From Rhizophagus clarus (taxonomy: Eukaryota > Glomeromycota > Glomeromycetes > Glomerales > Glomeraceae): a DNA stretch of 64,000 bases. The notes under the pieces were generated by a model, which had not been told where the DNA came from, made no database searches, and worked only from the letters and a program-made list of their open reading frames with translations. How positions within the stretch are numbered: position 1 is the stretch's first letter; each line of letters begins with the position of its first letter. This document shows, piece by piece, positions 57,590-64,000 of the stretch. The DNA lies in NCBI GenBank assembly GCA_015698045.1, contig BLAL01000059.1, positions 1,245,001 through 1,309,000 on the forward strand. The letters run 5' to 3'. Position numbers and translations under genes: made by a program.

Positions 57590-57890
57590 GTTCGGGGTCT
57601 TCAGGCAGCCTAAATGTTAACTTTACAAAAGTCTTCAAAAATACAAAAAGAACCTGAAGTTTGCAGTTATAAGCTTATTTCCTTGGTGAAGTTCATATCA
57701 AGCCAGTAGTTCTGCCAAAACTTGGTATTTTTGAACCAGATGAGTTTTAACAGACATGACTAAGTCTCATAAAAACAAAAATATTACTTGAAAGGAGCCC
57801 AAGAAACTAAAAGCCCAAGCTTTTCTTCAGCAACCTTCTGCTAGAAAAATGGCCAAGCGATCTGCAAGTGAAAAATGTAGTCGGCCCCCT
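57590..57890. other. non-coding, retroposon-like patch
   Basis: About 300 bp of distinctly lower AT content starting TTCGGGGTCTTCAGGCAGCC, without a usable ORF. Its composition resembles the poly(A) retroposon at 45.5-46.4 kb, but no A-tail or duplication delimits it. Confidence 0.25.
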
Positions 57891-58084
57891 CTATTAATAT
57901 AATTTATATTAAATATATATATATTAGAAATATATATTATTTAAATTATTAATAAAGTTCTTCTATAATAAAAAAATTTTTTTACTAATAAAATTATTTT
58001 TATTTTATAAGTAAATTTATTTATTACAATAAATTATATATATTGTAAAAGTTTTATAATTATTAAATCTATATAAAATTAAAT

Positions 58085-58248
58085 GAGTGAATTTATTTAC
58101 CGCATTTTGCATTATAACGCATTCTTTCTTTTTTGTAAATTATTTATATCGATCAATAGTTTATAACCACACCCCCTTAAAATGGCAAATGATAAACATA
58201 AAAATATATGTAAATTTGTAACGCAGGGTGCGGTAAATATATTATTTC
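58085..58248. mobile_element. short MITE of the Mutator-like family
   Basis: The 164-bp element has exact 9-bp duplications AAATTAAAT at 58076-58084 and 58249-58257. Ends include AATTTATTTACCGCA and TGCATTATAACGCA on the left, and ACGCAGGGTGCGGTAAATA on the right, matching the inverted ends of the 1.9- and 2.3-kb elements at 33318 and 42117. It is a miniature derivative of that family. Confidence 0.82.
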
Positions 58249-58257
58249 AAATTAAAT

Positions 58258-59703
58258 ATTATAAATTTACGTTAAAAAACTTGTAATTTATTAATATTTT
58301 AAATAAAGTATTTTCATAAGATTAAGTTTAATTAATTTAATATTATAGGATTATATATTTTTTAATATGATTAATAAATTTATTTAATAAAAAAATTTAT
58401 TTTAAATTTAAAAATTTTAATTTAATTATAACTTAAATTTTATATATTTATATTATAAGTAATATGTATTAAGTATTAATTTATATCTGATATATGTCAA
58501 CTATATTTAATGCAAATTGATATTTGATGTATAATATATAATATTAAAATATAAGATTAAATTTAAAATTATATAATTATTATTTATTAATTATAAATTT
58601 TTTTTGTTACCATTTTTTTTATTTATTAAATAAAATTAAAAATTTAATAAAATTTTTATAAATTATATAATTGTAATATTAAGCACTAGTAATATGATTT
58701 AATAAAATCAAATAAAAATTTAAAAATACTAAAAATAAGTAAAAATAAATAAAAACTTTAATAAAACTTGATTTTTTTATAATAGATTTGTGTTGTACTA
58801 TATTATATATAGTATACATAGTAATATTATTCTGCTGATTAAAAAAATTTTATATATATTATATATAAAATATAATATTTTTGCTTGTTTTTAATATTTT
58901 CAGATTATAATTGATAATAAAGTGCAAGTTATAAAGGAAGTTATAAAAAATTAGTAAGTAGTATAGAATAGTAATATTAGATATGCATATAGAACATAAA
59001 TGGTATTAAGGGAATTAGAATTATTTAATATATTGTGCTTATTATTTCAGTTTTCAATTAGGTTTATTTAGATTTCTTTTTTTCTTTTTATTACTTTTTT
59101 TACCTCTTTTTTTTTTAATATTTACATCTGCATTGTTGGATGGATGCATTTTTCTATAATATATGCTTGTATTATAGAATATTTTCATTTTATTGTTCTC
59201 ACATTGAAGTAAAAAATATGAATTCGGAAATTTATTTGTATAAGTAAGTCTGTTAATTAAAAATATATAGTGTGAATAATTTCTTAGAATTCAGTGATTT
59301 TAGAAAGATCATTTTACTAACATTCAATTTATCTCACTGAGTCAAATCAAGTGGTAGTAAAATCAATCTATATGAATCGGATGATTTCATTGCTAACAAA
59401 CTAGTTACAATGTATTAGTCTTGTAAAATGAAAAATTTTAATACTGTAAACCACAATAATAATTTGTTCGAAAATTTTCATTTTTTATTTTATTAAAAGG
59501 GATCGTTCGTACTTTATAAATTACCCCAAAAAAGTATATTTTTTTTAACAAAAGAATGATAGGAGAAATTACATCGTGATTTTTTTTTAATTTCTACATT
59601 AAGTTTTTTTTTTTTTTTGATCCAAAAATAATACATCTCTATGAAAAATTATCTATTTTCTATGTAATATACAAAGTTTGAAACGGAAAATGGTTTTGAA
59701 GGA
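58258..59703. other. gene-free AT-rich region
   Basis: No gene or element ends seen. It separates the transposon block from the two intact host genes on the right. Confidence 0.4.
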
Positions 59704-60741
59704 TTATCTTCTTTTTGGATAACCACAAAAGATTGATTTACCGTTTTGTGTACAAACTAAAATTCCAGGACAAGATCTTGAGACTAATTTGCCATTATCA
59801 CAAGTAAGAAATTCAGCACTAACGCCTTCTTTTCCACAAACCATTGAACCATTTTCGCTACATGGAATATTTTGATTATTATTGTTATCATTACTATTTT
59901 CATTGTCACTTTGTGGAGGTTGTTTATTATCATTATTCTGTGGAGGTGGAGGGCTTTTATTATCATTGTTTTGCGGAGGTTGAGAGCTCTTATCATTGTT
60001 TGGGGAGCTATCGTTATTGTTATTACCAATCTTTAAAGCCAAATTAGCTTGAACATCTTCTTTTCTTGGACCAGAACCTACAGCATTACCACTATTTAAA
60101 TCATCACCTTCGGGGGTTACAATTTTTTTGAAAAGAGGAGGTAAATTTGCTCTTGTAATATCAATAATAGGTAAAGGTTCGGTGGCATTTCCCTCAATTT
60201 TAATATCAGCACAATTTTGATAAAATTCTCGGTTTCCAACAGCATTAATCCAACTCCAAGAAAAGAGGCAATTTCCGGGACTATCACAAGAAGGAGCATT
60301 TTCTGGAATTTTAACTTTCCAACCATCAAAGAAAATGTCAGGACAAGTTTTTTTATAAGTGGCAATAACGGTATAAGTTTTCCCACCATCATAAGATAAA
60401 GAAAATTCACATAAACCACCATTATGTCTTGCTTGATCTTTTTGTTTATCTTCTTCTCTTAATACGGGAAAATTTTGATTAAAAAATTTAACAGAAAAAA
60501 CTTCTCCTGCTTTAAAAGTTGTAACGATTTTTTTGTCTTGTGGGTATCCACCACATGGAAATTTTTTAGGAGCGCATCCCGAACCACCATTTAATGGTGC
60601 CATAATACAACCAAAGTCTTTGATGGCAGCATTTTCATTTAATGGATGACCCCTTGTTGGAGGAAATGACATTGAAGTGTGCGATGACACGGAAGCGATA
60701 AATGTAGCGACAATTGTGAAGATAGCAGAAGAGAACTTCAT
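59704..60741 (-). CDS. AA11-like lytic polysaccharide monooxygenase with C-terminal Cys-rich module
   Basis: A secreted copper enzyme expected to cleave chitin oxidatively. The 345-aa ORF has no introns. A signal peptide of 20 residues ends ...ASVSS, so mature His1 is H21 (HTSMSFPPTRG). The second copper His is H106 in ARHNGGLCEFSLSYDGG, and the axial Tyr is Y174 in GNREFYQNCADI; this His-brace set and the motif order SLSYDGGKTYTVI, KTCPD, KIPENAPS, LFSWSWINAVGNRE match family AA11. The linker (about 240-292) is rich in Asn, Pro, Gln and Asp. A terminal module with six Cys (294, 302, 314, 324, 330, 339) resembles the chitin-binding-like (X278/CBM19-type) tails of AA11 proteins. Family placement is from motifs; the substrate is inferred. 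Confidence 0.86.
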   Translation of the reverse strand: MKFSSAIFTIVATFIASVSSHTSMSFPPTRGHPLNENAAIKDFGCIMAPLNGGSGCAPKKFPCGGYPQDKKIVTTFKAGEVFSVKFFNQNFPVLREEDKQKDQARHNGGLCEFSLSYDGGKTYTVIATYKKTCPDIFFDGWKVKIPENAPSCDSPGNCLFSWSWINAVGNREFYQNCADIKIEGNATEPLPIIDITRANLPPLFKKIVTPEGDDLNSGNAVGSGPRKEDVQANLALKIGNNNNDSSPNNDKSSQPPQNNDNKSPPPPQNNDNKQPPQSDNENSNDNNNNQNIPCSENGSMVCGKEGVSAEFLTCDNGKLVSRSCPGILVCTQNGKSIFCGYPKRR

Positions 60742-61958
60742 TAGGATTTAGTAATTATAAAAAAAAGTAAAAAAAAAAAAACTGATAGATAAAATGAAAA
60801 TGAAAATCTAAATCCGAAGGTATATTAAATTCAAGGAAAAAAACAAGAAGTTCTAGCCTGCTAGAAGGAAGAATGGTAGTATGTATATATATATTTTATT
60901 TTTTTTTCAAACTTTGTATATAGATCAATAGAGCCCTCCTGAGGGATATTAATCTTATGAAATGTATTATTTTTGGATGAGGAAACTTGCGAAAAAATCA
61001 AGCCATATTTATAGAAAATTTTTTTTTTGATTTGTACGATCTTTTTAATAAAGCAATACAAAACCCCCTTAAGTTTCATCATCATTCCCGGAAAAAATTT
61101 TTTTGTTCGCGCCAAAAAAAAAGTTTTAGGTGTAGATCATTACTTTATTACCACCTTCACAAAGACAATTTCAGTTAAGAAAATACATCAAGTGCACAAA
61201 TAGGAAACTCTTTTCAAATATTATATTGCATAAAATATATGTATGTGTTCGAATTTGTTCCCTGTTTTTAATCGACCATGCGTGTGAAACCCAGGAAAAT
61301 TCGTTGTTTTCAATTCATTGTGCAAAATACTAATTTTAGTAATTTGTAATTAAAGGTGAGAAAATAAAGTTAAATTTAGGTTTGAAACATAGACGTTCAT
61401 TCAGTAATACTTTATTATGAATAAAACGTGTTATGCGACCTTAAACAAACAAGGGAAAACTTGTTTGACTGATCATGGTCGGAATATTACACGAAAAGGT
61501 GGTATATTATATTCTCACGTTACACTCCACAACCAATCATAATGTGACAAAGAAAAGTATTGTTTTCAATTTGTATAATTAATTTAAAGAAACAACGACA
61601 AAACAAGAAAGGAGTTCTAACAAAATATCCAAATTTGTTTAATAAACTTATTTCAAGGAGAAAGTTTCTAAAAAGTTCAGTTTTATAAACAAATAAATAT
61701 GCGACAAAATCTTCTTTTTTAACCAAATAAAGAAATTATTTTAATTATGTGTTGCACAAAAATCTATAATAAGAATTCTCCAATTCCATATGAAGAAAGT
61801 ATTTAATTATGACATATTATTACATAAGCAAGTTGATTTTTTAAACATTGTTTTTATTATTCTATAATTAAATAAATATACATGACAAGTATAATGAAAT
61901 CTATATAATATATTGTAATTAAATGTTACTCTCAATCTTAATAAAGTGAACAAATAAA
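60742..61958. other. intergenic between LPMO and hydrolase genes
   Basis: Contains the upstream region of the LPMO gene (pyrimidine-rich leader directly before its ATG) and the 3' side of the hydrolase gene. Small open frames at 60861-61115 (-) and 61520-61726 (-) have no domain, conservation or context and are not called. Confidence 0.35.
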
Positions 61959-63323
61959 TTAACATTTTTTTTTAAAGATAATTTCTAAAGCTTTTCCAAC
62001 AGTTTTTAAATCTTCTAATAAAGAACCATGAGAATAATCCGTGAAAACAGTTTCAAAAGGGATTCCTTGAGGTAATTTTGTACTTTCAAAAGGAACAGCA
62101 CTATCACCAATAGTAGAAATAACATTATTAAATAAGATAGTATTTTTACCATTAATTTTATCCATTGGATAACCACCATTGGTAAGATGAATATTACTAA
62201 CTAAAGTGCATAATGGAGGATATTCAAAATCTTCGAAAGGTTTTTCCAAAGTTTTATGAAATCTTTTCGCGGCTTCTAAAGTTCTTTGAAGATAATCAAT
62301 ACGTTCTTGTTTACTTCCTAATTCATCATATCTTGAATTATTTCCATCAATAACGAGTGACCAATCACTATTTTTCCATTCTTCAATATCAAAATAATCA
62401 ACATTGGCATTTTTACTTAAATCATTTGGATCTTTAAATGCATCTAATTTACGTGGCATTAATGTAAAAACTGTACGTAAAGCAAAATGTGATGCATCAT
62501 CTTGTAATCTTTTATTAAATAATAATGGAATCCCATGTCTTAAATTACCAAATATTCCAGGAGCTCCATTAAATGGTGTACCAGCGAATATGATCCCTCC
62601 TATTAAATGAGGCCTTTGATGTAATGCTGAAAGACTTATTAATCCTCCATTTGAATGTGCGATGATATAAATTTTTTTATTCCCATTATTATTATAAATG
62701 TTTTGAAGAAATTCAATAAAAACTTCTGTTGAAGCTTCGTTTGTACGTCTCCAATCATAGGAAAATTTATGTAATTTAAATTGTTGATTAATATTATTAG
62801 TATTAGTAATATCATCATTCATACTATCGGAACTGGAAGAAGATGATGATGATGCAAGATTTTTTCTTTCCTTTTTTTTTAATCTTTTTTCTTCTTTTTT
62901 AAGATTTCTTTCTCGAGTTTTTGATAAATCTTCCAAATGATTAACTAAACTTTCATAAAATTTTAACCATGCAACTTTCTTTATAATCCCACCTGGAATT
63001 AATCTATCATGTTCATGTTTAGTTACATGTAATGGTAAATCTATTGATTCTTTACTATTAGGAAAAAATGGTGTATGTAATGATATCCATCCTGGTCTTT
63101 TGCTTTTCTCATCCAATAATTTTGACCCTCTAAATCCTGGTATCAACACTATATCGGAATGAATATATTCATATCCTGAAATTTCTTCAATAATTTTCTT
63201 CTTAAGGGTCATATTTCTTTTCGAAATAATAAAAATAAAGATAAAAATAATAATAATAATAATGAAAGGTATATTAATTTTTAAATAAGTGAATATATAA
63301 TTTTTTAAAAAAAGAAGAGACAT
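61959..63323 (-). CDS. LCAT-type alpha/beta hydrolase (lipase/acyltransferase), membrane-anchored
   Basis: A 454-aa lecithin:cholesterol acyltransferase-family protein, probably a lipase or acyltransferase. Residues about 18-33 (NIPFIIIIIIFIFIFI region) form one transmembrane anchor; the alternative start M38 would remove it. Family marks: VLIPGFRGSKLLD (oxyanion-hole region, 59-71), PGWISLH, FSYDWRRTNEAS (188-198), nucleophile S224 in IIAHSNGGLIS, AGTPFNGAPG (247-256), acid D407 in STIGDSAVPFES, and base H432 in DYSHGSLL. A Lys/Glu then Ser-rich insert (135-170) is an unusual low-complexity loop. No introns. It lies 1.2 kb from and on the same strand as the LPMO gene, with no evident functional link. 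Confidence 0.87.
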   Translation of the reverse strand: MSLLFLKNYIFTYLKINIPFIIIIIIFIFIFIISKRNMTLKKKIIEEISGYEYIHSDIVLIPGFRGSKLLDEKSKRPGWISLHTPFFPNSKESIDLPLHVTKHEHDRLIPGGIIKKVAWLKFYESLVNHLEDLSKTRERNLKKEEKRLKKKERKNLASSSSSSSSDSMNDDITNTNNINQQFKLHKFSYDWRRTNEASTEVFIEFLQNIYNNNGNKKIYIIAHSNGGLISLSALHQRPHLIGGIIFAGTPFNGAPGIFGNLRHGIPLLFNKRLQDDASHFALRTVFTLMPRKLDAFKDPNDLSKNANVDYFDIEEWKNSDWSLVIDGNNSRYDELGSKQERIDYLQRTLEAAKRFHKTLEKPFEDFEYPPLCTLVSNIHLTNGGYPMDKINGKNTILFNNVISTIGDSAVPFESTKLPQGIPFETVFTDYSHGSLLEDLKTVGKALEIIFKKKC

Positions 63324-64000
63324 ATTTTTTAATCGAAAAGAGTATCCCTTTTATTTCAAAAGTAATGATTATAATAATAATAAATAATGCATTTTTTCGA
63401 AACACTTGTTAATTAAAAAATGCATATTTATGAAACATTTTAGTTACACAATTTTCCATGTTACATTTGTGTTTAAGTTTAAATCACGTGGGCTTGGTCC
63501 ATGACAAATTTTACCTAAATTATTGTGTATTACTTTGGTTTTTGCCATGAATAGTAATGAATGTTTTTTTGACCGTCATTTTTTTTTGATATCGCGCGAT
63601 TCCGAATCTATTTTAGTTGAAAAATCGTGACAGGAAACCTCGTGATAAAGTTTACATTCAATCATTCAATTCGAAATGTTTCAAATAAAAGATGCGAACT
63701 GATATTGAAGTATCAAGTCATATAAAATTGTTAATTCATAAATAGAGATAAAATAGGCTGAATTTCTTCAATTTAATCGGTAATTAGTTTTCTAAGTCTT
63801 CCCTTCAAGATTTTCGTCATAATCTTGTGCTTCCAGAATTAATTACACTATCTGTCGTATATCCGCATCACATATCAAAACTAATTACGATTTCTTTGTG
63901 TGACCTTACCTTCCTATTCACATTTTATAGAATAAATAAAAATCCAAACCTTGTTTAATACTACTTTTTTATTAAGTCAGTGTTCTATGTCAGCAAAAAA
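63324..64000. other. upstream region of the hydrolase gene
   Basis: No gene seen to the window edge. A CACGTG lies at about 63486, and a GC-richer CGCGCGATTCCGAATC patch at about 63593; either could be regulatory. Confidence 0.3.

Noticed and set aside
60861..61115. 84-codon minus-strand ORF
   Set aside because: Lys/Ile/Phe-rich composition expected from AT-rich DNA; no domain, no context.

Overview
The window reads as fungal nuclear DNA that is very AT-rich, with short GT-AG introns, very dense transposable elements (TEs) and a few ordinary genes at the two edges. The style of the repeat proteins, the low-complexity content and the protein families suggest an arbuscular mycorrhizal fungus (Glomeromycotina, Rhizophagus-like). 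That assignment is an inference, because no species marker is present.

Left gene block (1-11,960). A truncated DUF6314-type gene (-) and a flavin-containing monooxygenase gene (+, broken by one missing base) diverge from a 192-bp spacer. Next comes an 8-exon major-facilitator anion/phosphate-type transporter (-) that can be spliced cleanly on paper and carries a pogo-like MITE in one intron. A decayed retroelement gag-like ORF, an unrecognised 338-aa gene with a perfect hairpin upstream, and a cysteine-rich/coiled-coil gene follow. Two broken relatives of the 338-aa gene lie at 15.3-16.6 kb in opposite orientations.

Middle (17.6-58.3 kb) is almost entirely mobile DNA. Many element ends can be fixed to the base from terminal inverted repeats (TIRs) and target-site duplications (TSDs): a degenerate LINE (EN remnant, RT, RNase H); hAT-1 (8-bp TSD); a family of long non-autonomous elements, here called X, made of 11-bp minisatellite plus about 65-bp satellite (one complete copy, 4-bp TSD); an intact pogo-like element nested in that copy at a TA whose empty version survives in the neighbouring X copy; two copies of a Mutator-like 9-bp-TSD element with 2 versus 3 internal 436-bp units, plus a 164-bp MITE sharing its ends; three copies of an 8-bp-TSD MITE; decayed transposase genes; hAT-2 with an mRNA-like retroposon inside it (15-bp TSD); and a complete 7.0-kb CACTA element with a transposase gene and a divergent 6-exon coiled-coil gene.

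Right gene block (59.7-63.3 kb): an AA11-like lytic polysaccharide monooxygenase with a C-terminal Cys-rich module, and an LCAT-type alpha/beta hydrolase, both on the minus strand.

The host genes do not form an obvious pathway. Most internal stops that can be assigned in the dead TE genes are explained by CGA to TGA, TGG to TGA/TAG or CAA/CAG to TAA/TAG, i.e. C:G to T:A transitions, which suggests decay through cytosine methylation. Long ORFs in the pyrimidine-rich, minisatellite and satellite tracts are artefacts of composition and were not annotated.
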